Source of the DNA: Nocardia pseudobrasiliensis NBRC 108224
GTDB lineage: Bacteria > Actinomycetota > Actinomycetes > Mycobacteriales > Mycobacteriaceae
Direction: 5' to 3'
Length of the DNA stretch: 64,000 bases
NCBI RefSeq assembly: GCF_001613105.1
Contig: NZ_BDBS01000009.1
Coordinates: forward strand, 186,001 to 250,000
The translations under genes and the position numbers were made by a program. Within the stretch, counting starts at the first letter, position 1. Each line of letters begins with the position of its first letter. This document shows positions 19,362 through 28,639 of this stretch, in pieces. The notes below the pieces were generated by a model. The model saw nothing but the letters and a program-made list of their open reading frames with translations, made no database searches and had not been told where the DNA came from.

Positions 19362-19736
19362 GTGACGGGGGAACGGTTCGACGAGGAATCGGGGGTGGAG
19401 GCGCTCAATCGTGTGCGCCATTGGGACGGCTTGCTGCCGCGGGCAGAAGGGGACCCCGCGGCCTACGAGGAGGTATCCAGTTTCAAGTTGGTGGCCGCGG
19501 CCGAGGCGCTCACCTTCGGCGTCGACGAGCGGCTCGTGCAGGCGGCGGGGAATTACAGCGCGCGGCAGATGTGCGAGGTACGCGAGGTGGCCGCGGAGAT
19601 CCACGCGGACAACGCCGAGATCGAGCGCGAGACCCGCGCGAGCATGAGCGGCGGGCCGATTCCGCGGCCGCGCCCGCCGGTACCCGAGGACCGCGGCCGC
19701 CGCGACAAGAGCAGGCGGCATCTTCGCCTGCTCTGA
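19362..19736 (+). CDS. Conserved hypothetical protein
   Basis: 124 aa, not recognised. No signal peptide or TM helix. The central part (VSSFKLVAAAEALTFGVDERLVQAAGNYSARQMCEVREVAAEIHADNAEIERETRASM) is predicted helical with a charged tail PIPRPRPPVPEDRGRRDK. GGAAGG lies 7 nt before GTG 19362; a GTG at 19338 and an ATG at 19356 are less well placed. The last 10 codons include a perfect hairpin (19708-19734) that likely ends transcription. Convergent with the dipeptidase gene. Confidence 0.6.
   Translation: MTGERFDEESGVEALNRVRHWDGLLPRAEGDPAAYEEVSSFKLVAAAEALTFGVDERLVQAAGNYSARQMCEVREVAAEIHADNAEIERETRASMSGGPIPRPRPPVPEDRGRRDKSRRHLRLL
19708..19734. terminator. Bidirectional terminator hairpin at convergent gene ends
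   Basis: AGAGCAGGCG and CGCCTGCTCT pair perfectly over 10 bp around a 7-nt loop. The hairpin overlaps the last codons of the 19362 gene and lies 11 nt beyond the dipeptidase stop. No T-tract is present, as is common for actinobacterial hairpins. Confidence 0.6.
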
Positions 19737-19744
19737 GCCGCGCG

Positions 19745-20935
19745 CTATCCGCCCAGCCGCTCGATGGTCGCGATCGACGGCCGCCGGGTCCGCCGCAGAT
19801 CCCGGGCGACCCCTTCGACCTCGCGCAGCACCCGAACCGCGTTGTGCCAGGTCAGCTTCGCGACATCCGCGTCCGACCAGCCGCGCCCGAGCAGTTCGGC
19901 GATCAGATTCGGATATCCGGACACATCGTCGAGCCCCGAGGTGACGAATGCGGTGCCGTCGAAGTCGCCGCCGATGCCGATGTGATCGACGCCCGCGAGT
20001 TCGCGCATATGGTCGAGATGATCGGCGATCGTCGCGACGGTCGGTGTCGGCCGGGGATGGGCGGCCTCGAAGGCCCGCTGACAGTCCAGACCGGCCGGAC
20101 TCGTGTCGAACGGATCGAAACCGTGCGCGCGCATATTCTCATCGGCCTGGGCCGTCCACGAAATCGCCTCGGGCAGTACGAATTTCGGCACGAAAGTCAC
20201 CATGGCGACACCACCGTTGGCGGACAGGCGGCTCAGCACGTCGTCGGGGATGTTGCGCGGATGGTCACACAGCGCGCGGGCCGAGGAATGCGAGAAGATC
20301 ACCGGCGCTTCGGATATCGTGAGCGCGGCGCGCATGGTGTCGGGTGCGACGTGCGACAGGTCGACCATCATGCCGAGCCGATTCATCTCCCGCACCACCT
20401 CTTCACCGAAGGCGGTCAGCCCGCCCGCCTTCGGTTCGTCGGTCGCCGAATCCGCCCACGGCACATTGTCGTTGTGCGTCAGCGTCATATAGCGCACCCC
20501 GAGCCGGTGCAGCGCGCGCAGCGACCCGAGCGAACAGTCGATGCTGTGCCCACCCTCGGCCCCGAGCAGCGAGGCGATCCGGCCGTCCGCGCGGGCGGCC
20601 TCCATCTCCTCGGCGGTGTGCGCCAGGCGCAGCCGATCGGGGAAGCGCTCGACCAGCATTCGCACGAAGTCGATCTGTTCCAGCGTCGCGCTGACCGCCC
20701 GGTCTCCCGCCAGACCGCTGGGTACGTAGACCGACCAGAACTGCGCGCCCACCCCGCCCGCGCGCAGCCGGTCCAGATCCGTATGCAGCCGATCGCTCTG
20801 ATCGGTGGCCAGATCCACCGCGTCCAGGTCGTAGCCCGCCAGGACCCGCATTGTCCACGGCAGGTCGTTGTGGCCGTCCACAACCGGGGCCTCGCGAAGC
20901 AGGGCACGGGCTCGCTCGATCAGCTCTGGTGTCAT
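19745..20935 (-). CDS. Membrane dipeptidase family protein (peptidase M19)
   Basis: 396 aa TIM-barrel metallopeptidase of the renal dipeptidase family. Seen: [10 protein letters not shown] with the HxD zinc motif (about 22), [72 protein letters not shown] with ligand His residues, and [13 protein letters not shown]. No signal peptide, so a cytoplasmic enzyme cleaving dipeptides. ATG 20935 is preferred over 20971: a TATACA hexamer ends 8 nt upstream of it. D-amino-acid specificity is possible for this family but cannot be told. Confidence 0.92.
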   Translation of the reverse strand: MTPELIERARALLREAPVVDGHNDLPWTMRVLAGYDLDAVDLATDQSDRLHTDLDRLRAGGVGAQFWSVYVPSGLAGDRAVSATLEQIDFVRMLVERFPDRLRLAHTAEEMEAARADGRIASLLGAEGGHSIDCSLGSLRALHRLGVRYMTLTHNDNVPWADSATDEPKAGGLTAFGEEVVREMNRLGMMVDLSHVAPDTMRAALTISEAPVIFSHSSARALCDHPRNIPDDVLSRLSANGGVAMVTFVPKFVLPEAISWTAQADENMRAHGFDPFDTSPAGLDCQRAFEAAHPRPTPTVATIADHLDHMRELAGVDHIGIGGDFDGTAFVTSGLDDVSGYPNLIAELLGRGWSDADVAKLTWHNAVRVLREVEGVARDLRRTRRPSIATIERLGG

Positions 20936-20993
20936 CGTTCCGTTGTATACCAATCGATTCCGCACGCCCACCCAGCGCGCGCATACTCGGGTG

Positions 20994-21197
20994 ATGAGTG
21001 GTGTGAAGGCCTATCTCGAGGGCGGCCCCGAGGCACTTTCCGAGCGCATCGTCTCCATCACCCCGCCGGGGGTCGAGCTGAAGATCCCCTTCCGCGGCGG
21101 CTATGAGCACTTCCGGGCCACCGCGCGGCACGCCGAGACCGCCGAGGGGCAGCTACCGGTGTTCGAGTGGGTCGATCGGACCCGGGTCGCCGAATAG
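20994..21197 (+). CDS. DUF5988 family small protein
   Basis: 67 aa. The pattern [15 protein letters not shown] ... [17 protein letters not shown] ... [11 protein letters not shown] fits DUF5988, a small actinobacterial family of unknown function often found in secondary-metabolite or signalling neighbourhoods. CATACT ends 6 nt before the ATG, so the mRNA may be leaderless. It diverges from the dipeptidase gene and is convergent with the 57-aa gene that follows. Confidence 0.75.
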   Translation: MSGVKAYLEGGPEALSERIVSITPPGVELKIPFRGGYEHFRATARHAETAEGQLPVFEWVDRTRVAE

Positions 21198-21201
21198 CGG
21201 T

Positions 21202-21375
21202 TCAGAACCGATCGCGTTTGCGGTGTTTGACGCCGCGCCGATAGGTCCGATTGCTCGGAACCGGTTGGGTCGCGCCGGATCTGCGTAGTTCGTGGCGGCG
21301 GCGCCAGGCCGTGAGGTCGGCGCGCTCGGCGGGCTGGGTCGTGTCCTGGTCGGCCCGCTGCCGGGTTCTCGTCAT
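21202..21375 (-). CDS. Small basic hypothetical protein (57 aa)
   Basis: MTRTRQRADQ ... HELRRSGATQPVPSNRTYRRGVKHRKRDRF. Very rich in Arg (about 16 of 57), no Cys, no hydrophobic segment; probably nucleic-acid-binding or disordered. AAAGGAGGT 6 nt before ATG 21375 is one of the best ribosome sites in the window and decides the start. The ORF itself continues upstream in frame, but without signals. No family recognised. Confidence 0.65.
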   Translation of the reverse strand: MTRTRQRADQDTTQPAERADLTAWRRRHELRRSGATQPVPSNRTYRRGVKHRKRDRF

Positions 21376-21483
21376 CGCCGTACCTCCTTTCGTCACGGCG
21401 CACCACGGTAGCCCCGGTTCGGCGATGCTGCCAGTGAGTTTCGCGGCCGGACCGCACCTGGCCGACCGGGTACGGTGGCCGAT

Positions 21484-22128
21484 ATGGACTCGCTGATGCA
21501 CCGCATCCTCGATATCTCGCCGGTGTGGGTGTACGTGATCGTCACCCTGCTGGTATTCGCCGAGGATGCGATCTTCGTCGGATTCGTGATTCCCGGCGAG
21601 ACGGCCGCGGTGCTCGGCGGCGTGGCTGCCAGCCAGAACCATGTGGTGCTGTGGGCGATGATCGTGCTGGTGGTCGCCGCGGCCATCATCGGCGACAGCG
21701 TGGGCTACGAGGTCGGCAAACACGTCGGCACGCGACTGCTGAACGCCTCGATCCTGGACCGTCATCGCGCCCGCCTGGACAAGGCGCAGGATTTCCTTGC
21801 CCGCCGCGGCGGCTGGGCGGTGTTCCTGGGTCGCTGGACGGCCTTCTTCCGCGCCGTGATGCCCGCGCTGGCGGGCACCGCGCGGATGCCGTATCCGAAG
21901 TTCCTGGCGTACAACGCGACCGGCGGCGTCGTATGGGGCGTCACCTTCGTGGTGCTGGGCTATGTGGCGGGACAATCCTACGAGGCGGTCGCCAAGACCG
22001 TGGGCCGCACGGCCGCGATCGTCGTGGTCGCGTTGATCGTCCTCGCCCTGATCGTGTGGAAGCTGCGCGAGCGCCGCCGCGAGCGGACGATGGAGGCCCG
22101 GTACGAGGCCGCCCACCGCGGCCGATAG
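21484..22128 (+). CDS. DedA family membrane protein (VTT domain)
   Basis: 214 aa. Hydrophobic helices at about 8-30, 45-75, 130-160 and 170-195. Family motifs: FAEDAIFVGFVIPGETAAVLGG, GDSVGYEVGKHVG, FLGRWTAFFRAVMPALAGTARMPYPKFLAYNATGGVVWG. DedA proteins act in phospholipid (undecaprenyl phosphate or lipid) scrambling and membrane homeostasis. Basic tail RERRRERTMEAR faces the cytoplasm. ATG 21484 has TACGGT 7 nt upstream (leaderless) and is chosen over GTG 21475. Confidence 0.9.
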   Translation: MDSLMHRILDISPVWVYVIVTLLVFAEDAIFVGFVIPGETAAVLGGVAASQNHVVLWAMIVLVVAAAIIGDSVGYEVGKHVGTRLLNASILDRHRARLDKAQDFLARRGGWAVFLGRWTAFFRAVMPALAGTARMPYPKFLAYNATGGVVWGVTFVVLGYVAGQSYEAVAKTVGRTAAIVVVALIVLALIVWKLRERRRERTMEARYEAAHRGR

Positions 22129-22147
22129 TCCGGCGGCGCAGCGATAT

Positions 22148-22687
22148 TCATTCGGCGATGGTGGCCTTCGGTCGCGGCGGTGGCGTGCAGACGCCCGTGA
22201 CGATCCGGCCGCCGAACCAGAACGCCGTCTCCACCAGCCAGAACAGCAGTAGCCACACCTGCACCACGAGCACCGGCACCGCCAGGAACAGCGCCGACAG
22301 CGTCAGCACCAGCAGAAATCGAGCCACATCCAGACCCGTCGCACCCGCGAGCCGAGAGGCGGCCCGCACCCCGGCCCACATCATCCAGCGCTGCGGGGTG
22401 GATACGCCCGATTCACGCAACACCCGGCGGAACAGACCGTCGGCGTCCTTGGGCCCGACGATGCCGGTCCGGCACACGTAGTCGTGCAGGATCGCCGCCT
22501 TGGTATACGCGCCGTAGCGGGGAATCAACCACACCAGAACCCTTGGGACGGAAGCGAAGTCGGTCCGGAAGCCGACCGGTATCACGAACTGCTGCCGCTT
22601 GCCCTCGTAGACGATCGGCTCGTGAACGCGCCAGGACACGGCGTCGATCTCCTCGACCACCGGACCGGACCCGATGAAGCCCACCAC
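22148..22687 (-). CDS. DUF1353 domain membrane protein
   Basis: 179 aa. N-terminal part (about 1-100) matches DUF1353: GKRQQFVIPVGFRTDFASVPRVLVWLIPRYGAYTKAAILHDYVCR, a motif shared with phage-tail-associated proteins; HDY is the conserved core. Residues about 115-165 form one or two TM helices (VARFLLVLTLSALFLAVPVLV, LLFWLVETAFWF). Function unknown. GTG 22687 lies downstream of GGAGG. No phage genes surround it. Confidence 0.82.
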   Translation of the reverse strand: MVGFIGSGPVVEEIDAVSWRVHEPIVYEGKRQQFVIPVGFRTDFASVPRVLVWLIPRYGAYTKAAILHDYVCRTGIVGPKDADGLFRRVLRESGVSTPQRWMMWAGVRAASRLAGATGLDVARFLLVLTLSALFLAVPVLVVQVWLLLFWLVETAFWFGGRIVTGVCTPPPRPKATIAE

Positions 22688-22859
22688 CGCACCTCCAAGA
22701 TCTCCCCGCCCTCAGGTTACGTTCCATACGAAAACAATTCGGCTGCCATTCGGTTAATTTCCAGACAGCGCAGGGGTTTCACGAACGGCCGAGGTACATC
22801 GGGCGAACTGTAGCGCCGGGCCACCGCACGACGAATCCCCGTGCCTTAGCTTTCTTTTC

Positions 22860-25652
22860 GTGTGGAAATGTCTTGTTTGTCTGTTTGTCGCATTGGCGAC
22901 GCTCGCGGCTCCGGTGCCGGCCGCCGCGGCGGAGACCTCGGTCGAGGCGAGCGGCACGGTCTTCGCCGATTACAACGGCAATGGCGTGCGCGACCATGGT
23001 GAGATCGGTCTGCCCGGGATCTCGATCACCGACGGCTCGGTGTGGGCGACCACCGGCTGGGACGGCCGCTATCTGCTGCGTGTGGATCCGACGCGGCGGG
23101 AAACCGATCTGGTCCAGGTGGTTTCGCCGGACGGCTACACCCCGGCGCTGCGCGAGGACTCCGTTCCGCGCTTCTTCCGCACCCTCGAGGAGGGCAAGCC
23201 CCGCCAGGACGGTATCGACTTCGCGCTGGTGCCAGACCGCCATGCCGCCGATCCGCGCGAGACGTGGCTCATGCTCTCCGACAGCGAAACCGATAATCGC
23301 AGCGATGCCTCCGCCGCGAATACGCTGGCGCAGTGGACCGGTCAGGTCGAGGCCATGGCCCGTGATCGGCAGGCGACCATGGCCATCGCGACCGGCGATC
23401 TCACCGTCACCGATTACACCGGCGCGCCGCGACGGCAGGGCAGCTACGACATTCTGCGCAACGGCCTGACCAAGGGCCGCTTCGGTCGCCCGTTCTATCC
23501 GGTCATGGGCAATCACGACGCGGGCGGCACCGGCGCCACCCAGGGCTACGCGGCCGCTATGGAGATCTACCGCCGCAACCTCGGACCGGAGTGGTACAGC
23601 TTCGACCGCAACGGCCGCCACATCGTGGTGCTCGAGGACAACTACGACACCACCGGCCTGGCTCCCCAATTGCAGTGGCTGCGTGAGGATCTGCGCCGCC
23701 ACGCCAGCAAGCGACAGGTACTCGTCTTCGCCCATCGTTCGCTGTTCACCAAATACGGTGCCGGACAAGCGATCCAGCCAATCGTCGACGAACTGGCGAA
23801 CTACGACGTGCGCATGTTCGCCGCAGGCCACGATCAGCAGAGCGAATTCCGCCGCGGCGCGTTCCCGCGCTCGGTGGAGGTGAACAATATGGGCATCACC
23901 TACGGAATCGACGGTGCGCGACCGGGTTACAAGCTGGTGGACTTCTCCGGCGTGACCGACGATCCGGTGACTCCGACGAACGAGGACACCGGCTACATCT
24001 CCGGCGTACACCGGCAGTTCTTCGTACGCGATCGAATGGCGCTGGTCAGTCCCGCGCCCGACGGCGTGTACGGCGGCGCGACCGCGATCCCGGTGGATCT
24101 GTACGCCGAGGACGCCGGGCGCGGCGCGACCGAGGCCCAGGTGCGCGTGCGCGACGACCGCGGCGGCGAAGTATGGAGCGCGCGAATGCGATTCGGAACC
24201 ACCACCGCCGAACCCGGCCGGATCAACTGTTACACCCCACCCGGCGGACGCGCCGAACCGTGCCCCGCTCCGCACGCCAATTGGGCGACCGCGCACGACA
24301 GCATCGCCAAGTTACGGCCCGGAACCTATCGCATCGAGGTGACCACGACCGGCGCGGCGGGCGCGCAATGGCCCGAGCTGCGCGGCGGTTTCCGTGTGAC
24401 ACAGGAGGATCGGGCCCCGGCTCGGGGTAGGGATTGGCCGCGCCAGGGCGGTGACGAATCCGGCGGCTCGACCGCGGCGTCGGATCCGGGTCCGGTACTC
24501 GACCAGCGCTGGTCGGCCAATACCGGTGAGCAGTTCGTCCTCGACGGCGCGGCCGTGACCGGCGATACCGTGATCGTCACCTCCCAGGCCTTCGCCTCGC
24601 CCTACAACCAGGTCCTGGCCTATCAGCGCGATACCGGCCGCGAATTGTGGCGGACCTACCTGGACGGTGACGCCGAATCCTTCCCCACTGTGCACGGCGG
24701 CCGGGTGTATCTGACCACCGGCGTGGGCCGGGTGTACGCGTTGGCCGCGGATACCGGCGCGGTGGTGTGGGAGACGATCGACGACGAGCACCGCGCGGGA
24801 AAGTCCGTGCGCCGCTACGGCCGTGCGGGTGGCCCGGTGAGCGTCTTCGATGTTCCGGGGCAGCAGCGCACGGTCGCGATCTATCAGCAGTTCGACCGGA
24901 TCTCCTGCCGCGACGCCGCGACCGGTAAGCAGCTCGGCGGTTTCGCCGCGCCCGCGGGCTGGGGCGAATTCCACGGCACCGCGGTGCGGGCGGCGAATTC
25001 GGCCACGGCATATCTGCATTCGGGTTCGAGTCAGACCCTCGTCGCCATGGACCTGACCACCTGCGCGCAGCGATTCTCCGTCGATACCAAGGGCGGCCTG
25101 TTCAGTCACTCCTCCCCCGCGTTCACCGAGGGCGCCCGGCAATTGGTCACCATGACCGCGGGCGGGGTGACCGGCCACGATCCGCGCGACGGCCGCGCGC
25201 TCTGGCATGCCGACATCCCCGGCAGCGCCTGCGAACCCGGGCCGCCGCCGATCACCGGCCCGGCCACCCGCGGGCAGCTGGCCTATGTCGCCTCGATCGA
25301 CGGCGTGGTGCGCGCCTTCGACACCGCCGCGAGCAATCCGGCGAAACCGGTGTGGGAGACCGCGGTCGGCTATGTGCCGGGCGCGGGACCGCTCGAGGAT
25401 CCCGCGCGGGTCGCGGCGGGCTGTACGGCCGCGCCGAACGCCCCCGCGATGCACGCGCTGGCCACCGAGACCGTGGTGTACGCGGGCACCTGGGACGGTC
25501 GAGTGGTCGCGCTGGACCGCGCGACCGGAAAGTTGTTGCACCAGTACGACCTGGGCGGCGGGGTCACCTCGGCGCTGTCGGTCAGCGGTGATCTGCTGTT
25601 CGCGCTGACCACCGACGGCACCGTGCACGCACTGGCCCGCCGGGCCGGGTAA
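22860..25652 (+). CDS. Secreted calcineurin-like phosphoesterase fused to a PQQ-type beta-propeller
   Basis: 930 aa. Sec signal (about 1-24, ending PAAAAE); an N-terminal SdrD_B/Metallophos_N-like beta domain (about 30-120; [23 protein letters not shown]); a metallophosphoesterase domain (about 130-430); a beta domain ending near 515; then PQQ-like propeller repeats (about 560-930; [45 protein letters not shown]). Motifs GDL (178), GNHD (216) and FAHRS (289) are present, but the usual first DxH is DSE (LSDSETD, about 141) and the last GHxH is GHDQQ (about 323). Either metal binding is altered or activity is lost. GTG start 22860 precedes the signal directly. Confidence 0.85.
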   Translation: MWKCLVCLFVALATLAAPVPAAAAETSVEASGTVFADYNGNGVRDHGEIGLPGISITDGSVWATTGWDGRYLLRVDPTRRETDLVQVVSPDGYTPALREDSVPRFFRTLEEGKPRQDGIDFALVPDRHAADPRETWLMLSDSETDNRSDASAANTLAQWTGQVEAMARDRQATMAIATGDLTVTDYTGAPRRQGSYDILRNGLTKGRFGRPFYPVMGNHDAGGTGATQGYAAAMEIYRRNLGPEWYSFDRNGRHIVVLEDNYDTTGLAPQLQWLREDLRRHASKRQVLVFAHRSLFTKYGAGQAIQPIVDELANYDVRMFAAGHDQQSEFRRGAFPRSVEVNNMGITYGIDGARPGYKLVDFSGVTDDPVTPTNEDTGYISGVHRQFFVRDRMALVSPAPDGVYGGATAIPVDLYAEDAGRGATEAQVRVRDDRGGEVWSARMRFGTTTAEPGRINCYTPPGGRAEPCPAPHANWATAHDSIAKLRPGTYRIEVTTTGAAGAQWPELRGGFRVTQEDRAPARGRDWPRQGGDESGGSTAASDPGPVLDQRWSANTGEQFVLDGAAVTGDTVIVTSQAFASPYNQVLAYQRDTGRELWRTYLDGDAESFPTVHGGRVYLTTGVGRVYALAADTGAVVWETIDDEHRAGKSVRRYGRAGGPVSVFDVPGQQRTVAIYQQFDRISCRDAATGKQLGGFAAPAGWGEFHGTAVRAANSATAYLHSGSSQTLVAMDLTTCAQRFSVDTKGGLFSHSSPAFTEGARQLVTMTAGGVTGHDPRDGRALWHADIPGSACEPGPPPITGPATRGQLAYVASIDGVVRAFDTAASNPAKPVWETAVGYVPGAGPLEDPARVAAGCTAAPNAPAMHALATETVVYAGTWDGRVVALDRATGKLLHQYDLGGGVTSALSVSGDLLFALTTDGTVHALARRAG

Positions 25653-25673
25653 TCGGCGGCCGCCAGGTGCAGG

Positions 25674-25700
25674 TCCCACGCCCGTCCGTCGGGCGCGGGA
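25674..25700 (+). terminator. Hairpin terminator after the phosphoesterase gene
   Basis: TCCCACGCCCG and CGGGCGCGGGA pair over 11 positions with a single A/C mismatch and a 5-nt loop, 22 nt past the stop. There is no T-run. Confidence 0.55.
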
Positions 25701-25797
25701 GCTACACCCGGCCGAGGAGATCGAACAGCGGCGCGCGACCGGGCCGCGATGTCAGCGGACGGGACCGTACCCTCGCCGAGGTGTCGCGCTCGGTCGG

Positions 25798-26466
25798 TCA
25801 GCGGGAGTCGACGTCCTGAAACGGTCCGCTGTTGCCGAGGGTGATCGGGGTGGAGCCGGAAACCGGGGTGCCGTAGGGACCGTAGGTGACATCGGACGCG
25901 TACGGCCTTGCGGCGCCGGTGTTTTCGGAATCGGGCGCGATATCGGCTCCCAGATCCTCCGAGGTGGACAGCGCGGCCAAAATCAGGATCACCAGCGATG
26001 CCACCAGCGGCTGCACCAGCAGCGCGGTCCAGCCGGTGATACTCGGCGCGAATTCGACGATCGTGTGCACGGCCGGTTCGACCGGTCGCGGATGGATCCG
26101 CCGCGCCACGAACTCACCGCAGAACGACATCAACCACGCCCCGGCCAGCGACGCGAACAGCAACGCGCACTGCATGATCGGGCCGCGCCGACGCCGCAAC
26201 CGCCACATCGCCGCGGCGGAGATCAAACCCACCACGGCCCCGATGCACACCAGTACGGCAAGGGAATCGAACCGGTGCGCGCTCTCCCCCGTCAGCGCCG
26301 CGCCGCGGCCCGGTTCGAGCACCACGACCTTCTCGGTCGGGGCGAGCAGAGCCCACACCACACCGCCGAGCGCGCTCACCAGCAGCACGGCGCCCGCGAA
26401 TCCCGCCGCGGCGCGCAACTCGATGCGTACCGCGCCGGATCGTACAGCGGTGAAGGTGTGTGCCAT
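25798..26466 (-). CDS. DUF2567 membrane protein
   Basis: 222 aa with four predicted TM helices (about 20-40, 65-90, 105-125, 140-165). Hydrophobic blocks: FAGAVLLVSALGGVVWALL, LAVLVCIGAVVGLISAA, ALLFASLAGAWLMSFCGEF, LLVQPLVASLVILILAAL. The tail is soluble and Pro/Gly/Ser-rich. It matches the position and topology of the DUF2567 protein that follows bioB-bsaP in mycobacteria (recalled as Rv1591). Its ATG overlaps the bsaP stop (TGATG), so it is translated with BsaP. Role in biotin metabolism is suggested only by this linkage. Confidence 0.8.
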   Translation of the reverse strand: MAHTFTAVRSGAVRIELRAAAGFAGAVLLVSALGGVVWALLAPTEKVVVLEPGRGAALTGESAHRFDSLAVLVCIGAVVGLISAAAMWRLRRRRGPIMQCALLFASLAGAWLMSFCGEFVARRIHPRPVEPAVHTIVEFAPSITGWTALLVQPLVASLVILILAALSTSEDLGADIAPDSENTGAARPYASDVTYGPYGTPVSGSTPITLGNSGPFQDVDSR

Positions 26467-26687
26467 CAGCGATGTTCCAGGCTCTTGGAATCGATGATCC
26501 CGTGCCGCGAGCATTTCGCCCACCAGCCATCGGGATTCACCTGCACGATCATCCGCCGACCGCACTGTTCGCAGAACCGCGGGGGTTCGAGCCCCAGCGC
26601 GGCCGCCGCCGGGACGGTATCGGCGAGCCCGGCCACGACCGGCTTACCCGTGAACGGGTTGTAGCGCTGTTGAATGTCCACGACCAC
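26466..26687 (-). CDS. bsaP: Biotin synthase auxiliary protein BsaP
   Basis: 73 aa. Sequence: [10 protein letters not shown] near the N-terminus, [11 protein letters not shown] and [13 protein letters not shown]. The CxxC ... CxxH arrangement would bind a metal or cluster. It occupies the place of mycobacterial Rv1590, described as an auxiliary protein that biotin synthase needs to turn dethiobiotin into biotin. GTG 26687 or GTG 26681 (GAGGTGGTC just upstream) are both possible. It lies 70 nt after bioB and overlaps the DUF2567 ATG. Confidence 0.85.
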   Translation of the reverse strand: MVVDIQQRYNPFTGKPVVAGLADTVPAAAALGLEPPRFCEQCGRRMIVQVNPDGWWAKCSRHGIIDSKSLEHR

Positions 26688-26757
26688 CTCGATGCAGTAC
26701 TCGTCCCAGGCCGAAGAACGACCATACCCGAACAGCCTGTGCGGGTCCGGACGCCAT

Positions 26758-27783
26758 TCACAGAGTTTCGTTCAGCGCCTTGATCGGCATCTTCAGATCC
26801 GACAGCAGATCCAGATCCTGTTCGGCCGGGCGGCCGAGGGTGGTCAGGTAGTTGCCCACGATGACGGCGTTGATACCGCCGAGGATGCCCTGTTTGGCGC
26901 CCAGATCGCCGAGGGTGATCTCGCGGCCGCCGGCGAAGCGCAGAATCGTGCGCGGCAGCGCGAGGCGGAAGGCCGCGACCGCGCGCAGCGCATCGGCCGC
27001 GGGCAGCACCTCGAGGTCGCCGAACGGCGTGCCCGGACGCGGGTTGAGGAAGTTCAGCGGAACCTCGTCGGGCTCCAATTCGGCCAACTGGGCGGCGAAT
27101 TCGGCGCGCTGCTCGAGCGATTCGCCCATGCCGAGGATGCCGCCGCAGCACACCTCCATCCCGGCCTCGCGCACCATGCGCAGGGTGTCCCAGCGCTCCT
27201 CCCAGGTATGGGTGGTGACCACATTCGGGAAATGCGATTTGGCGGTCTCGAGATTGTGGTTGTAGCGATGCACGCCCATGGCGGCCAGCTGATCGACCTG
27301 CTCCTGGTTCAGCATGCCCAGCGAACACGCGACCTGGATGTCGACCTCGTTGCGAATGGCCTCCACACCGGCGGCGACCTGGGCCATCAGCCGGGCATCG
27401 GGTCCGCGCACGGCCGCGACGATGCAGAATTCGGTGGCGCCGGTCTTGGCGGTCTGCTTGGCGGCCTCGACCAGTGAGGGGATGTCGAGCCAGGCCGCGC
27501 GTACCGGCGACTGGAACAGACCCGACTGCGAGCAGAAGTGGCAATCCTCCGGGCAGCCACCGGTTTTCAGCGAGATGATGCCCTCGACCTCGACCTCGGG
27601 ACCGCACCAGCGCATGCGCACGTCGTGCGCCAGCGCCAGCAGTTCCTCGAGCCGCTCGTCGCCCAGACGCAGCACCGCGAGGGTCTGCTCCCGGGTGAGC
27701 CCGATACCGCGTTCGAGGACCTGCTCGCGAGCGACGGCGAGAATATCGCTGTCGACCTCGGTCCGGACCGGTGCCTGAGTCAT
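26758..27783 (-). CDS. bioB: Biotin synthase
   Basis: 341 aa radical-SAM enzyme inserting sulfur into dethiobiotin. Seen: radical SAM cluster motif [14 protein letters not shown] (CxxxCxxC), [49 protein letters not shown], and [32 protein letters not shown] with the auxiliary [2Fe-2S] Arg region. GAAGGGA precedes ATG 27783. A BioQ palindrome lies 39 nt upstream and divides it from bioQ. BsaP and DUF2567 follow on the same strand. Confidence 0.97.
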   Translation of the reverse strand: MTQAPVRTEVDSDILAVAREQVLERGIGLTREQTLAVLRLGDERLEELLALAHDVRMRWCGPEVEVEGIISLKTGGCPEDCHFCSQSGLFQSPVRAAWLDIPSLVEAAKQTAKTGATEFCIVAAVRGPDARLMAQVAAGVEAIRNEVDIQVACSLGMLNQEQVDQLAAMGVHRYNHNLETAKSHFPNVVTTHTWEERWDTLRMVREAGMEVCCGGILGMGESLEQRAEFAAQLAELEPDEVPLNFLNPRPGTPFGDLEVLPAADALRAVAAFRLALPRTILRFAGGREITLGDLGAKQGILGGINAVIVGNYLTTLGRPAEQDLDLLSDLKMPIKALNETL

Positions 27784-27821
27784 GCGCGCGAATCCCTTCG
27801 TTCGGCCGGGTGGCCGTGCAA

Positions 27822-27834
27822 CTTGAACGGTGTT
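27822..27834. promoter_or_regulatory. BioQ operator between bioB and bioQ
   Basis: TGAACGGTGTTCA, arms TGAAC/GTTCA around GGT, nearly identical to the palindromes upstream of bioF (34570) and bioA (36307). TAGGGT (27838-27843), a possible bioQ -10, begins 3 bp after the operator, so binding should silence bioQ as well as bioB. Confidence 0.82.
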
Positions 27835-27883
27835 CAGGCTAGGGTAGCGGCAGTAGTGAGTCAAAGCGGGAGAGGTTTGGAAA

Positions 27884-28468
27884 ATGCAGCTGCATCGCGG
27901 GGACGTGGTCGATGGGGCCATTGCCATCCTCGACCAGTACGGCCTGGCCGATTTGACCATGCGCCGGCTCGCGACCTCGCTGAATGTGCAGCCGGGGGCG
28001 CTGTATTGGCATTTCCCGAACAAGCAGGCTCTGCTCGGGGCCGTCGGCGACCGGATTCTCGCGCCGATGGACGAGCCGGTCGAGGCCGAGGACTGGGCCG
28101 CGCAGATCGATGAGCTGATGCATCGGATGCGCTCGTGCCTGCTGGCCTATCGCGACGGCGCGGAGCTGGTATCGGCGACCTACGCCTCGCGGCTGACCAC
28201 GAGCAAGGGACGCGAACGCGTGGCGAGCGCGCTGATCCGCGGCGGCATGACCCGCGAGGAGGCCGACCTGGGCGCCTACACCCTGCTGTACTACGTGCTG
28301 GGCGAGACGGTGGACGAGCAGTCGCGCATGCAGATGGACTCCGCGGGCGCGCTGGCCGAGGAGGACTCGCCGCTGTACGAGAACACCAGCGCGACCGAGC
28401 GTTTCGACTTCGGCCTGCAGTTGTTCCTGGGTGGCGTACGCCACCTGCTGGGCGACCGGGTGCGCTGA
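27884..28468 (+). CDS. bioQ: TetR-family biotin regulator BioQ
   Basis: 194 aa. TetR N-terminal HTH (about 5-48): [48 protein letters not shown] TetR_C_1-type ligand domain follows ([29 protein letters not shown]... TEYGLQ-like [17 protein letters not shown]). Divergent to bioB, and three matching palindromes near bio genes in this window support identity with actinobacterial BioQ, which represses biotin synthesis without a BirA DNA-binding domain. GGGAGAGG lies before ATG 27884. The cobalamin riboswitch of the next operon begins shortly after its stop. Confidence 0.9.
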   Translation: MQLHRGDVVDGAIAILDQYGLADLTMRRLATSLNVQPGALYWHFPNKQALLGAVGDRILAPMDEPVEAEDWAAQIDELMHRMRSCLLAYRDGAELVSATYASRLTTSKGRERVASALIRGGMTREEADLGAYTLLYYVLGETVDEQSRMQMDSAGALAEEDSPLYENTSATERFDFGLQLFLGGVRHLLGDRVR

Positions 28469-28485
28469 CCGGACAAACCGGACGG

Positions 28486-28491
28486 TAGAGT
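28486..28491 (+). promoter_or_regulatory. Putative -10 box for the cobalamin transporter operon
   Basis: TAGAGT starts 18 nt after the bioQ stop; transcription would begin near 28498, the 5' edge of the riboswitch. Confidence 0.45.
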
Positions 28492-28495
28492 TCGG

Positions 28496-28604
28496 GCGTC
28501 CTACCCGGCGGGTGCGGGAATCCGGTGCGAATCCGGAACGGTCGCGCCACTGTGTCCGCGGCCTGCCGCGGAAGTCAGACCTCCCTCGCCGGGCGCAACT
28601 CTCG
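28496..28604 (+). promoter_or_regulatory. Cobalamin riboswitch
   Basis: The core blocks of the adenosylcobalamin aptamer are in order: GGGAATCCGGTGCGAATCCGG (two parts, 28528-28548), GCGCCACTGT B12-box near 28544-28555, and GAAGTCAGACCTCC at 28571-28584. It stands in front of a B12-type ABC operon. The sequence following the aptamer includes GAGAGGT, which could be masked in the ligand-bound state; control is probably at translation or by termination, which the sequence does not settle. Exact 5' and 3' limits are approximate. Confidence 0.92.
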
Positions 28605-28615
28605 AGAGGTCGCGA

Positions 28616-28639
28616 ATGCCCGTGGAGTCCCGGCGATGA
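28616..28639 (+). CDS. Possible 7-codon leader peptide coupled to btuC
   Basis: ATG 28616 opens MPVESRR and stops at TGA 28637-28639, overlapping the btuC ATG at 28636 (ATGA). GAGAGG 7 nt upstream gives it a ribosome site directly after the riboswitch. The arrangement would allow the riboswitch to act on the leader and pass the effect to btuC. It could be a chance ORF; the permease also has its own GGAG. Confidence 0.3.
   Translation: MPVESRR

Noticed and set aside
22148..22687. Prophage remnant from the DUF1353 gene
   Set aside because: The DUF occurs in phage genes, but no neighbouring structural or integrase gene is present and the protein has a membrane tail.
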